Of a stretch of 42,833 bases of DNA, positions 5,748-14,014 are shown in pieces (position 1 is the stretch's first letter; each line of letters starts with the position of its first letter). The DNA is from JACPHD01 sp964526325 (lineage in GTDB: Bacteria; Patescibacteriota; Patescibacteriia; Patescibacteriales; GWC2-42-12), in assembly GCA_964526325.1 (NCBI GenBank), contig CAZGKM010000012.1, positions 1 through 42,833 of the forward strand. The letters are read 5' to 3'. The notes beneath the pieces were generated by a model, which saw only the letters and a list, made by a program, of their open reading frames with translations, searched no databases and was not told the origin of the DNA. Both the position numbers and the translations under genes were made by a program.

Positions 5748-6209
5748 CTACGGCGTTACATTCGGAGCGACTAATTCTGTCCCTGTTTCTTTTAAAGTCG
5801 TCGCGCCTAAAGCATTAATTACATACCAGCTGATAGCATAGGCGGCTAAAACCACCACTAAGCCGATAATTGCATTTTTTATTATATTTTTGGCCTTTTC
5901 AACTTCCTGCTCATTACCCCGCGCCATCATCCAAATATAGCCGCCGTAAATCGCTAAAAGCAAAAATATCACTCCGACAAAACTTATGGCGGTTGTAATG
6001 ACCAAAGAAATCATACTTTCAATAGAAATGCCTGAACTCGTATTATAACCGGCGCCTTTTTCGCCGGCCGCAGTGCCAAGCGGGCCGGTTCGCTTAAAAG
6101 CGTCTTCTAGATTAGCGGCCTGACATAAAGATAAATTAAAAAAAACAAACAACAGAATTAAAGCTGAAGATGAATTTTTTATAAAATTGTAATTTATGAT
6201 TTGCCCCAT
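5748..6209 (-). CDS. T4SS-type pilin paralogue 4, 153 aa
   Basis: The longest member. Signal peptide to about residue 31 (LCQAA), outer segment rich in Gly and Ser (GPLGTAAGEKGAGYNTSSG), two membrane helices with loop GGYIWMMARGNEQEVEKAKN, and a hydrophilic tail (KETGTELVAPNVTP). The loop DNA is nearly identical to that of paralogue 3. Its start overlaps the end of paralogue 3 by 16 bp (6194-6209), suggesting translational coupling. Confidence 0.75.
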   Translation of the reverse strand: MGQIINYNFIKNSSSALILLFVFFNLSLCQAANLEDAFKRTGPLGTAAGEKGAGYNTSSGISIESMISLVITTAISFVGVIFLLLAIYGGYIWMMARGNEQEVEKAKNIIKNAIIGLVVVLAAYAISWYVINALGATTLKETGTELVAPNVTP

Positions 6210-6637
6210 AAAATTACCATTAATTTCGTTAAAGCATAGGCGGCTAAAACCACCGCCAAACCAATCACCGCGTAAATTATTATATTTTTGGCCTTTTCAA
6301 CTTCCTGCTCATTGCCCCGCGCCATCATCCAGGTAGCCCCGGCATAAATCATTAAGCCCAAAAAAATTACCCCTAAAAAAGTTGTGGAAATTGCTATAAA
6401 CCGGCCGATTTTTTCCGCTAAGGTTAAGCTATCCGCTTTGGCCGAAGTATCATACCCTCCGATTGCATCGCCGGTATTTTTTAAACCTTCGCTGAATGAT
6501 GATGCCGATGTTTTAATAATACCCGAATTAAATAAAAGACCGCTCAACAATATAACGCCAGCCATAAAACATAATATTTTTTTCAACCCGTTAAAAATTC
6601 TGGTTTTATTAGCTTGCATATTTTTAAAATATCTCAC
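6194..6637 (-). CDS. T4SS-type pilin paralogue 3, 147 aa
   Basis: Member of the NEQ subgroup with loop GATWMMARGNEQEVEKAKN between two membrane helices. The N-terminal signal segment is longer than in its siblings (to about residue 45, KTSAS); an internal ATG six codons in (MQANKTRIF) is an alternative start. The outer segment SFSEGLKNTGDAIGGYDTS resembles that of paralogue 4. It ends inside the start of paralogue 4 and lies 37 bp after paralogue 2. Confidence 0.72.
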   Translation of the reverse strand: MRYFKNMQANKTRIFNGLKKILCFMAGVILLSGLLFNSGIIKTSASSFSEGLKNTGDAIGGYDTSAKADSLTLAEKIGRFIAISTTFLGVIFLGLMIYAGATWMMARGNEQEVEKAKNIIIYAVIGLAVVLAAYALTKLMVILWGKS

Positions 6638-6674
6638 TTAAAATTTTATAATTTCTAACGGTTTTTATAAAATA

Positions 6675-7070
6675 TTATTTTACTATCAGTCCGCTAAGAT
6701 AGGTAGTTATGGCATAAGCCAGTAAAATTATCACCAGACCGATAACCGCGGCGATTATAATATTTTTAGCTTTAGCCGAAGTCTGCTCGTTACCCATGGA
6801 AAACATCCACATATAACCTCCGTAAATCATTAAAATAAAAAAAGCTACGCCTAAAAAAGACAAAGCCGCGCCAACAATTTTACCGATTGTTTCTGGCAAA
6901 GTAGAAGATTTAGTTATATCCTTGCCAAACCCACCCTCTGCGGTTTTATTTAATCCTTCCGTCACCTTGGGGTCAAGCGCCAGCCCCGCCTGCGCCAGCA
7001 TTAAAAACGATAAGACAATTAATAAACTAAAAATAATAAATTTAGATTTTTTTATTAAAACAGAATACAT
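6675..7070 (-). CDS. T4SS-type pilin paralogue 2, 131 aa
   Basis: Signal peptide to about residue 31 (QAGLALD), outer segment VTEGLNKTAEGGFGKD, and two membrane helices joined by GGYMWMFSMGNEQTSAKAKN. The loop is the least charged of the array: the EKVxKAK pattern is replaced by TSAKAK. It is separated from paralogue 1 by 214 bp that hold a cluster of TTTTCAAT octamers and a plus-strand hairpin. Confidence 0.74.
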   Translation of the reverse strand: MYSVLIKKSKFIIFSLLIVLSFLMLAQAGLALDPKVTEGLNKTAEGGFGKDITKSSTLPETIGKIVGAALSFLGVAFFILMIYGGYMWMFSMGNEQTSAKAKNIIIAAVIGLVIILLAYAITTYLSGLIVK

Positions 7071-7079
7071 AGATAATAA

Positions 7080-7180
7080 TTTTCAATGACCAATTTTCAA
7101 TAAATAATCAATTAATAAATTTTCAATTGATAATTGAATTATTGAAAATTGTTTGAAAATTGTAAATTGATAATTGAAAA
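7080..7180. repeat. TTTTCAAT/ATTGAAAA octamer cluster
   Basis: Five exact copies of the octamer occur in about 100 bp in both orientations: TTTTCAAT at 7080, 7094 and 7120, and ATTGAAAA at 7141 and 7173, with a near-copy at 7153. They can fold into several alternative hairpins. The cluster sits inside the pilin operon between paralogues 1 and 2. Confidence 0.5.
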
Positions 7181-7227
7181 TTTCACTTCCACCGCTCTAT
7201 CCACAAACCTAAGTTCATGCGTAGGGC

Positions 7228-7262
7228 AGTGGTCCCGAAAAATTCGGGAACCACTTTTTCTT
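7228..7262 (+). terminator. plus-strand terminator-like hairpin inside the pilin operon
   Basis: AGTGGTCCCGAA and TTCGGGAACCACT pair with one bulge around AAA and are followed by TTTTTCTT on the plus strand. On the minus strand, the direction of the pilin genes, no T-run follows. It could block antisense transcription or act as a processing or stability hairpin between paralogues 1 and 2. Confidence 0.5.
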
Positions 7263-7284
7263 AATACCGGTATTAAGAACACTA

Positions 7285-7686
7285 TTACTGATTGCCGACC
7301 GCTGTCATTAACGAGCTTAAAACAAAAGTTGCGATACCAAATGCCGCCAAAATAATTACCAAACCGATAATACCGGCGGTAATTAACTTCTTAGCCTCAC
7401 CAACTTTATCTTCATTACCTCCGGCCGTCATCCATTTAAAACCACCCAATAAAATTATAATTACGGCGATAATGCCTAAAAATCCTAAAATAATGCGAAT
7501 TACCGATGCCGCAATATCGCGCGGATCGCGCTCGGCCAGACCGGTTTCAGTTACAAAATTCTCTTTTGTACCGCCCCAAGGATCTAGCTCGGCCGCTATA
7601 ACCGGCAAAGAAAAGCTTAAAAACGGCGTTAAAACAATTAAAGACATAGCCATAACTACTACTTTTTTAAATAATATTTTTTTCAT
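7285..7686 (-). CDS. T4SS-type pilin paralogue 1, 133 aa
   Basis: First gene of the array and the only one with a strong ribosome site (GGAGGTGA five bases before ATG). It has a signal peptide to about residue 31 (PVIAAE), an outer segment with Asp/Glu-rich residues (DPWGGTKENFVTETGLAERDPRD), and two membrane helices with loop GGFKWMTAGGNEDKVGEAKK. It is the most diverged copy and the closest to ordinary Patescibacteria pilins of this type. Its position and ribosome site suggest that it is the major subunit, with the others as minor or alternative pilins; this is inference. Confidence 0.78.
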   Translation of the reverse strand: MKKILFKKVVVMAMSLIVLTPFLSFSLPVIAAELDPWGGTKENFVTETGLAERDPRDIAASVIRIILGFLGIIAVIIILLGGFKWMTAGGNEDKVGEAKKLITAGIIGLVIILAAFGIATFVLSSLMTAVGNQ

Positions 7687-7706
7687 TTTTCACCTCCCCT
7701 CAATAA

Positions 7707-7746
7707 AACACAAATACAAATGATATTAATTCATTGTATTCGTGTT
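7707..7746. promoter_or_regulatory. 40-bp palindrome in the pilin operon leader
   Basis: The arms AACACAAATACAAATGA and, inverted, AACACGAATACAATGAA match at 15 of 17 positions around a short centre. It lies between the candidate promoter and the Shine-Dalgarno of paralogue 1, so it is either an operator or an RNA hairpin near the 5' end of the mRNA. Confidence 0.5.
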
Positions 7747-7780
7747 AATTTAAATAATTTAAGTTATTAACATTAATTAT

Positions 7781-7810
7781 ATTTTACCATAAAACATAAA
7801 AACTGACCAA
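7781..7810 (-). promoter_or_regulatory. candidate promoter of the pilin operon
   Basis: On the minus strand TTGGTC (7805-7810) and TAAAAT (7781-7786) are 18 bp apart. The match is only moderate, but no better pair is visible between the palindrome and the divergent PBP promoter. Confidence 0.4.
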
Positions 7811-7887
7811 TAGCTCTCTGTTCGCGGCTTATAGTTAATAACTCAAAATCCATAAACCGAAAAACAATATAAACCTTTGGTTATTAG

Positions 7888-7916
7888 TTGCTAGATACAC
7901 GGGAAACTGGTATAAT
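7888..7916 (+). promoter_or_regulatory. promoter of the PBP gene
   Basis: TTGCTA (7888-7893) and a perfect TATAAT (7911-7916) are 17 bp apart. The start is expected near 7923. Confidence 0.6.
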
Positions 7917-7929
7917 TTTTTTATATTTA

Positions 7930-7977
7930 CCCCGTTAAATACGCTCCGCGTCCAGATTTTATCAGGATTTAACGGGG
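7930..7977 (+). promoter_or_regulatory. hairpin at the 5' end of the PBP mRNA
   Basis: CCCCGTTAAAT (7930-7940) and ATTTAACGGGG (7967-7977) form an 11-bp perfect stem; the loop carries a smaller CC-GAT/ATC-GG stem. It would fold just after the transcription start and ends 12 bases before the ATG. No T-run follows, so it is not a terminator. It may control stability or translation, or be a dispersed palindrome. Confidence 0.5.
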
Positions 7978-7989
7978 CAAAATACATTT

Positions 7990-10932
7990 ATGACTGCTTC
8001 ATATTCTTCAAATCACATAAAATCTCCGCAAAATTGGCGCCAGTCCAAAAAAAAATATTTTTTAAATAAATCCAAAAAAAATTTATCTAATTTCGGCAAT
8101 CGAGGCGGCGTTAAGCAATACTCAAGCGGAAAAAATAAAAATCCGCTTAAAATAAACCTGGCCAAAACCATATTTATCGGCCTTTTGGCTTTATTTATTT
8201 TTAGCTATGCCGGCTTTCTTTGGCTAACCCACGATCTTCCCGATCCCAATCGTTTAATTGAACGCCAAGTAGCGCAAAGCACAAAGATTTATGATCGCAC
8301 CGGACAAACCATACTTTACGAAATTCATGGCGCAGAAAAACGCACCATGATCAACTTAAAAGACGTGCCGGACAACTTAAAAAACGCCACCATTTCCATT
8401 GAAGATAAAGATTTTTATAAACATGGAGGTTTTAGCGTCTGGGCGATTTTTAGAACTTTAGTAACTGATGTTCTTTTCGGCAAGCGAGCCGGCGGTTCTA
8501 CCCTGACCCAGCAATTTATAAAAAATTCGGTGCTTACCAATGAAAAAACTTTAACCAGAAAAATCAAAGAAATAATTTTAGCTTATCGTTTGGAAAAAAA
8601 ATTCTCTAAAGACGAAATTTTACAGATGTATTTTAATGAGATCCCTTACGGTTCAACCGCTTACGGCGTTGAAGCGGCTAGCCAAAAATATTTTGGCAAA
8701 TCGGCGCGTGATTTAAACTTGGCCGAATCGGCTATTTTAGCGGCCATACCGCAGGCTCCCAGCCGCTACTCGCCCTACGGCCCGAATAAAGATGTTTTAC
8801 TGGCTCGGCAAAAATATGTAATAGATTTAATGGTAAAATACGGTTATGTTTCCAAGACTGAAGCCGAGGAAGCAAAGAATTTTAAATTAATATTTAAACC
8901 CCAAACAGACAATATCACAGCGCCGCATTTCGTTATGTATGTTAAAGAAATTTTAGCGGATAAATACGGCGAAAAAACCATTGAACAAGGCGGCCTAAAA
9001 ATTTACACTACGCTCGATTTATACAAACAAAAAATCGCCGAAGAAGTAATAAGCGAAAAAACGATCGGTAATGAAAAAAAATATCAAGCGACTAACGCTT
9101 CTTTAATTTCAATCGATCCAAAAAACGGCCAGGTTCTGGCCATGGTAGGTTCGCGCGATTATTTTAACGATGAAATTGACGGCCAAGTCAATGTCGCTTT
9201 ACAGCCCAGACAGCCCGGCTCATCTTTTAAGCCAATAGTTTACACGGCGTCGTTTATAAAGGGCTACACGCCGGAGACGGTGCTTTATGATGTAGTAACT
9301 AGTTTCTCTACCGATCCGGCCAAACCCTATGAACCGCATAATTATGACTCAAAAGAGCATGGTCCGGTTACTATCAGGCAAGCCTTGGCCGGATCTTTAA
9401 ATATACCGGCCGTTAAAGCAATTTATCTTACAGGAGTTAATAATGTTATCAGCTTGGCGCAAAATTTCGGCTATACCACGCTTAACGATAAAGAGCGTTT
9501 TGGGTTATCGCTGGTTTTAGGCGGAGGAGAAGTAAAATTACTGGAACATACCAACGCCTTTAGCGCTTTTGCCCGCGAAGGCATTAAGCATCCGATTGCC
9601 GTTATTTTAAAAGTTGAAGATAAGGACGGTAAAATATTGGAAGAATTTAAAAATAAAGATGAAAAAATTTTAGACGCGAACATCGCGCGCTTAACCAACA
9701 GTATTTTATCGGACAATTCCGCCCGCGCTTACGTTTTTGGACAAAACAACCCGTTGACTCTTGGCTCAAGGCCGGTAGCCGCTAAAACCGGCACCACTAA
9801 TGATTATCGTGATGCCTGGACTATCGGCTATACGCCTTCAATCGTTACTGGCGTCTGGGTGGGCAATAACAACAACACAGAGATGAAACGCGGCGCCGAT
9901 GGTTCGGTGGTGGCCGCGCCGATTTGGCATGATTATATGGATAAAATTTTAGGCAATACGCCAATTGAATATTTTAATCCCCCGGACAATAAACCAACCG
10001 GCAAACCCGTTTTAGACGGCGTGATTGATCCGGACGTTGCGGTTAAAATTGATAAATTTTCCGGTCTTTTAGCCAATGAATTTACTCCTCAAAGCGCTAT
10101 TATAGAAAAACAATTTAAACAGGCGCATTGTATATTATACTATATTAATAAAGACGATCCGCGCGGTCCGACACCAACCGATCCGAAAAACGACCCGCAA
10201 TTTGATCTATGGGAAAATGCTATTCTAGAATGGACGAAAAATCAAGGCATTGTTAATTCGGCGGCGCCAACCGAATATGATAATGTCCACCGCCCCGAAT
10301 CCAATCCGATTATGTCAATTGATTCTCCGGGCAACAACCAAACCATTGCCGATCAAATATTAAACGTCTCAATCAGCGCTACTGCTCCGCGAGGCATTAA
10401 TCGAGCCGAATATTATGTCGACGGTTATTTATTTAGTTCCTCGGCTTCTTATCCCTTCGGTCTTAATAAATCAATAAGTTCTTTAAGCAATGGTTTTCAT
10501 AATTTAACCGTGCGCGTTTGCGATGATGTTGATAATTGCACCGAGCAAAAAATAGAATTTAATTTAATAAATAATAATAAACCAAAAAACACTAAAATTG
10601 ACGTTGCGCTTACCCAGCCTGCCGATTTGTCTAGTATTATTAAATATGATTTTCCGCTACTCTTAAAAGCTGAAGTAACTAACCCTGAACAGGTTGCCGG
10701 CGTAACTTTTTACTATAAAGATTCTGCCGGTAAAACCGAACTGATAGCTCAAAGCCAAGCAGTGGATAAAATTGCCGAAGCCCAGATAATAAATATTTTA
10801 ACTCCCGGCACTTATAAGTTTTATGCCGAAGCGCATGGTTGGTATAACCAAGTTGCTACCAGTGAAGAAATTTCTATTATTGTTAACAATCTTCCTTCTA
10901 TAACTACAACCACACCGGCGGTTATTCAATAA
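7990..10932 (+). CDS. class A penicillin-binding protein (bifunctional PBP1a type), 980 aa
   Basis: It polymerises and cross-links peptidoglycan from lipid II outside the membrane. A basic cytoplasmic tail is followed by one membrane segment (about residues 55-77, IFIGLLALFIFSYAGFLWL). The GT51 transglycosylase shows EDKDFYKHGG (about 137, catalytic Glu) and GGSTLTQQFIKN (about 167). The transpeptidase shows the active-site PGSSFKP (about 410, S-x-x-K), SLN (about 469, S-x-N) and KTGT (about 599). After about residue 770 there are two Ig-like or Big-type beta domains (DSPGNNQTI..., then TQPADLSS...), an extension beyond the usual 650-800 residues and probably wall- or surface-facing. Single gene with its own promoter and terminator; no Shine-Dalgarno. 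Confidence 0.93.
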   Translation: MTASYSSNHIKSPQNWRQSKKKYFLNKSKKNLSNFGNRGGVKQYSSGKNKNPLKINLAKTIFIGLLALFIFSYAGFLWLTHDLPDPNRLIERQVAQSTKIYDRTGQTILYEIHGAEKRTMINLKDVPDNLKNATISIEDKDFYKHGGFSVWAIFRTLVTDVLFGKRAGGSTLTQQFIKNSVLTNEKTLTRKIKEIILAYRLEKKFSKDEILQMYFNEIPYGSTAYGVEAASQKYFGKSARDLNLAESAILAAIPQAPSRYSPYGPNKDVLLARQKYVIDLMVKYGYVSKTEAEEAKNFKLIFKPQTDNITAPHFVMYVKEILADKYGEKTIEQGGLKIYTTLDLYKQKIAEEVISEKTIGNEKKYQATNASLISIDPKNGQVLAMVGSRDYFNDEIDGQVNVALQPRQPGSSFKPIVYTASFIKGYTPETVLYDVVTSFSTDPAKPYEPHNYDSKEHGPVTIRQALAGSLNIPAVKAIYLTGVNNVISLAQNFGYTTLNDKERFGLSLVLGGGEVKLLEHTNAFSAFAREGIKHPIAVILKVEDKDGKILEEFKNKDEKILDANIARLTNSILSDNSARAYVFGQNNPLTLGSRPVAAKTGTTNDYRDAWTIGYTPSIVTGVWVGNNNNTEMKRGADGSVVAAPIWHDYMDKILGNTPIEYFNPPDNKPTGKPVLDGVIDPDVAVKIDKFSGLLANEFTPQSAIIEKQFKQAHCILYYINKDDPRGPTPTDPKNDPQFDLWENAILEWTKNQGIVNSAAPTEYDNVHRPESNPIMSIDSPGNNQTIADQILNVSISATAPRGINRAEYYVDGYLFSSSASYPFGLNKSISSLSNGFHNLTVRVCDDVDNCTEQKIEFNLINNNKPKNTKIDVALTQPADLSSIIKYDFPLLLKAEVTNPEQVAGVTFYYKDSAGKTELIAQSQAVDKIAEAQIINILTPGTYKFYAEAHGWYNQVATSEEISIIVNNLPSITTTTPAVIQ

Positions 10933-10944
10933 ATTTTTTAGACA

Positions 10945-10980
10945 AAAAACCTCTTGGCGAATTACCAAGAGGTTTTTTAT
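10945..10980. terminator. bidirectional terminator between PBP and dnaN
   Basis: AAAAAACCTCTTGG and CCAAGAGGTTTTTT form a perfect stem with T-runs on both strands, serving the converging PBP and dnaN genes. Confidence 0.85.
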
Positions 10981-10987
10981 ATTAATT

Positions 10988-12139
10988 TTATTGTTTTATC
11001 GGCATAATAATATATAAATAACTTTCATCTTGTTCGGGCCTGATAATGCAGGGCGTATTACTATCTATTACCTCAATTTTAACCGTTTCTTTCTCAATAT
11101 TGCTTAAGCCCTCAAGCAAATAACGGTAATTAACCACAATACTATTATCATTGCCTAATACTTTAGCTTCTAAGTTTGTTATATTTTCACCGGTTTGGCC
11201 GGATACCGAAGAAATTACTACTTGGTTTTTACCTAATGGAAAATCTAAATTAACATCATTAATACCGGTTTTAGAGAATAAAGAAGCCATTTTTACGGCG
11301 CGGATTAATTCTTGCCGGTCAATTAAAATTTTTGTTTTACTGGTGCTGGGAATAATCTGCTGATAATCGGGATATTGTCCCTCAATTAAGCGCGACACCA
11401 GCTCGGTCGAGCCATAAGTAAATAAAATTTGGTTTTCTGAAATATAAAATTTTATTTCAGCTTTTTTTTCTTCCACTTCATCGTCTAAATTAATTGATAA
11501 AACCCTTAATAATTCCTGTAGGGTTTTCGCCGGCACAATAATCCTTTTTTCCTCTTCGCAGTTTGATTTTATTTTAATCTTTTTTTCGGCTAATCGATAA
11601 CTGTCTGTCGCGGCCATCGTTAAATTACCTCCTAAAAAAACAAATAATACGCCCGATAATTCCAATCTTGTTTCGCTCAGGGCAGTTGAAAAAATTACCT
11701 GTGAAATTGCCTTTTTTACTTCTTCCGCGTCTGCACTAAAATAATTTTTTCTGTCAACTTCCGGTATTAAAGGAAATTCTTCTGATGATTGGCCTTTGGC
11801 TTTAGCTTGATAATTCTCGCAATCCACCAATAAATCACTGTTCTTTTGTTCTAAACCAATTTTTTTATTTGGCAAAAGATTTATACAATCGGAAATAATT
11901 TTTGAATTAACCGTAAAAGATCCTTCGCGGTCAATTTTTCCCCTAACCGTGCTAATAATGCCAATTTCTAAATTTGTGGCAATTAGCCTGATTTTACCTT
12001 CTTCGGCTTTAATTAAAACATTATTTAATATTGGCAAATTAACATTTTTTCCTGATACATGTCCCACTAACGCCAAGCCTTGTTTTAAATTTTCTTGCAA
12101 ACTATATATTTTAAGTCCGCCGGAAATTTGACTTGTCAT
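10988..12139 (-). CDS. dnaN: DNA polymerase III beta sliding clamp
   Basis: The 383-aa length and all three clamp domains are as in the family: N-terminal LKQGLALVGHVSGKNVNLPILNNVLI, central SGVLFVFLGGNLTMAATDSYRLA, and C-terminal VSRLIEGQYPDYQQIIP with the typical PIKQ-like final motif (YLYIIMPIKQ). The clamp encircles DNA and tethers the replicative polymerase. It lies downstream of dnaA on the same strand, separated by an unusually long 285-bp AT-rich gap, so it may have its own promoter. The first eight residues before LKIYSLQENL are slightly longer than usual; a later start is not available. Confidence 0.96.
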   Translation of the reverse strand: MTSQISGGLKIYSLQENLKQGLALVGHVSGKNVNLPILNNVLIKAEEGKIRLIATNLEIGIISTVRGKIDREGSFTVNSKIISDCINLLPNKKIGLEQKNSDLLVDCENYQAKAKGQSSEEFPLIPEVDRKNYFSADAEEVKKAISQVIFSTALSETRLELSGVLFVFLGGNLTMAATDSYRLAEKKIKIKSNCEEEKRIIVPAKTLQELLRVLSINLDDEVEEKKAEIKFYISENQILFTYGSTELVSRLIEGQYPDYQQIIPSTSKTKILIDRQELIRAVKMASLFSKTGINDVNLDFPLGKNQVVISSVSGQTGENITNLEAKVLGNDNSIVVNYRYLLEGLSNIEKETVKIEVIDSNTPCIIRPEQDESYLYIIMPIKQ

Positions 12140-12424
12140 AATATAATTTAACTACGAGTTTTGTTTTAAAAATTTTTAAACAGCCTCATAAGTTTATTAA
12201 TTAATATAGTATTTATAAAATAATAAATAATAATAACAATAAGCAAGTTAATAAGTTGGAACTTAGTAAAATTTCAGCTAACGGTAAAAACAAAACTGAA
12301 TAAAAAAGCGGTGAAATATATGTTGAAAAGATTGTTAAAAAATAAATCTTTTGGGGATAAAAATTTTATCGCAAAATTTATGAACGCATAATTAACAAAA
12401 TAAACAAAACTTTTCACCAAGTAA
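12140..12424. other. AT-rich dnaA-dnaN intergenic region
   Basis: About 285 bp with runs of A and T and no open frame of note. I found no consensus DnaA box here, and only a weak candidate minus promoter (TTGTTA and TATAAA, 16 bp apart, about 12208-12240). It could be a DNA-unwinding region belonging to the origin, but the DnaA boxes are on the other side of dnaA. Confidence 0.4.
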
Positions 12425-13771
12425 TTAACCGTTGTAAATTACTTGTTTAATAGAATCTACGTGTTGTTTTATTTTTTCATCTTCTTGGCATTCACGCTCT
12501 ATCTTGTTATAAGCATGCATGGCGGTGGTGTGATCGCGTCCGCCAAGCTCTTGGCCGATTGAAGGATAAGAAGCGTTAATTTCTTTGCGCATTAAATACA
12601 TGGCAATTTGTCTGGGCACGACCAATTCTTTTTTTCTGCTTTGCCCCGTAAGATCTTTTATGTTTATATCAAAAAACTTAGCGGCCGCTTCAATAATAGT
12701 TTTGGCCGTGGTAGATTTTGATTGAAAATTAGAAATTATGCCGGCCAAAATGCTTTTTGTTGAATCAATAGAAGGAAGAGAGTTGTTAAATTCATAATAA
12801 GCAATTAAACGATTTAACGCCCCCTCCAGCTCGCGGATGTTGTTTGTAATATTATTCGCAATATAAGCTAAAATTTCTTTATCAAGCTTATAATTTTTTT
12901 CACGGCATTTAGTTTCTAGTATGGCTATCCTTGTTTCCAGGTCCGGCGAACTGACATCGGCAATCATGCCCCATTCAAAACGCGATAACAATCTTTTTTC
13001 TAAGGCCGGTATTGCTTTGGGCGGCCGGTCGGAAGAAATAACGATTTGTTTGTTGGTTTGGTGCAATTCATTAAAAGTGTGAAAAAATTCTTCTTGCGTG
13101 CCGTCTTTTCCGCCCATAAAATGGATATCGTCAATAAGTAATAAATCTACATTGCGATAACGATCTTTAAAATCTTTGGCTTGCCCGTTTCTAACGGCTT
13201 GGACATAGTCGTTGGTGAATTTTTCGCACGAAACATATAAAATCTTATCGCTTTTTTTAGACAGTTCGTGGCCGATAGCTTGCAGTAAGTGTGTTTTTCC
13301 CAGACCTACACCGCCATAAATAAAAAGCGGGTTATACGCATGACCCGGGTTAGCGGCCACGGCCTGGCAAGCCGCATGCGCCAATTCATTATTTTTTCCA
13401 ACAATAAAGCTGTCAAATATATAACGGCCGTTAAGGCCAAAACGATTAACAAGCTTTGGCTTACTTTCAACAATACTGTCAGTTTTAATTTTTTTTATAA
13501 AATCGTCCGGTGAAGATTCTTTTTTGGCCTCAACTTTGTATAAAATTTCTTTAATTTCTCCGGAACCGACGCTTTTAAAAGCATTGGCTATTTCTTTATG
13601 ATATTTTTTTTCAAGCCAGGCTTTAGTAAAGGTGTTTGGCACGCAGATAATTACCCGGCTGTTTTCGAAAGAAGAAATAAAAGTATTTTTAAACCAAGTA
13701 GTAAAATTAGCCCTGGACAAGCTTAATTCAATTTCGCCCAAAATAGCTTGCCAAAGTTGTTCATTGTTCAT
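12425..13771 (-). CDS. dnaA: chromosomal replication initiator DnaA
   Basis: The 448-aa protein has all four domains: an N-terminal helicase/DnaB-interaction domain (WQAILGEIELSLSRANFTTWF), a short linker, the AAA+ domain with Walker A GGVGLGKTH (about 152-160) and Walker B LLLIDDIHF (about 207-215), and the domain IV DNA-binding signature GGRDHTTAMHAYNKI (about 409). It binds DnaA boxes at oriC and opens the duplex. The promoter at 13861-13888 and an inverted pair of DnaA boxes at 13899-13919 lie upstream, fitting autoregulation and an adjacent origin. Confidence 0.97.
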   Translation of the reverse strand: MNNEQLWQAILGEIELSLSRANFTTWFKNTFISSFENSRVIICVPNTFTKAWLEKKYHKEIANAFKSVGSGEIKEILYKVEAKKESSPDDFIKKIKTDSIVESKPKLVNRFGLNGRYIFDSFIVGKNNELAHAACQAVAANPGHAYNPLFIYGGVGLGKTHLLQAIGHELSKKSDKILYVSCEKFTNDYVQAVRNGQAKDFKDRYRNVDLLLIDDIHFMGGKDGTQEEFFHTFNELHQTNKQIVISSDRPPKAIPALEKRLLSRFEWGMIADVSSPDLETRIAILETKCREKNYKLDKEILAYIANNITNNIRELEGALNRLIAYYEFNNSLPSIDSTKSILAGIISNFQSKSTTAKTIIEAAAKFFDINIKDLTGQSRKKELVVPRQIAMYLMRKEINASYPSIGQELGGRDHTTAMHAYNKIERECQEDEKIKQHVDSIKQVIYNG

Positions 13772-13860
13772 AGCACGAGGGATTTATAATTTATTTAAAT
13801 AAAAAATCTAAAACAATATAAAATTCATTGTAAATAATTAAAGAGTTCTTTTCAATAGCC

Positions 13861-13888
13861 ATTATATCAGCTTAATTATAAATGTAAA
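13861..13888 (-). promoter_or_regulatory. promoter of dnaA
   Basis: On the minus strand TTTACA (13883-13888) and a perfect TATAAT (13861-13866) are 16 bp apart. The DnaA-box pair starts 11 bp upstream of the -35, a position suited to autoregulation. Confidence 0.6.
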
Positions 13889-13979
13889 ATAGACTTTATT
13901 GTTCACAAGCTGTGAATAAAAAGTGGAAAAGAATATATTAGTATTTTGTTTTTAAAAAAACGCAATAAAGATTTTTAAT

Positions 13980-14008
13980 TTGACTTTAAAAAGGTTAAAT
14001 GTTATGTT
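13980..14008 (+). promoter_or_regulatory. promoter of rpmH operon
   Basis: TTGACT (13980-13985) and TATGTT (14003-14008) are 17 bp apart. The start is expected near 14015, so the leader hairpin at 14015-14038 would form the very 5' end of the mRNA. Confidence 0.6.
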
Positions 14009-14014
14009 TTATTT

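Noticed and set aside
7149..7180. CRISPR-like repeats
   Set aside because: The TTTTCAAT/ATTGAAAA octamers are short, in both orientations and irregularly spaced; no repeat-spacer pattern exists anywhere in the window.
7149..7355. Plus-strand 68-aa frame between pilin genes 1 and 2
   Set aside because: It crosses the octamer repeats and the hairpin and runs antisense into pilin gene 1.
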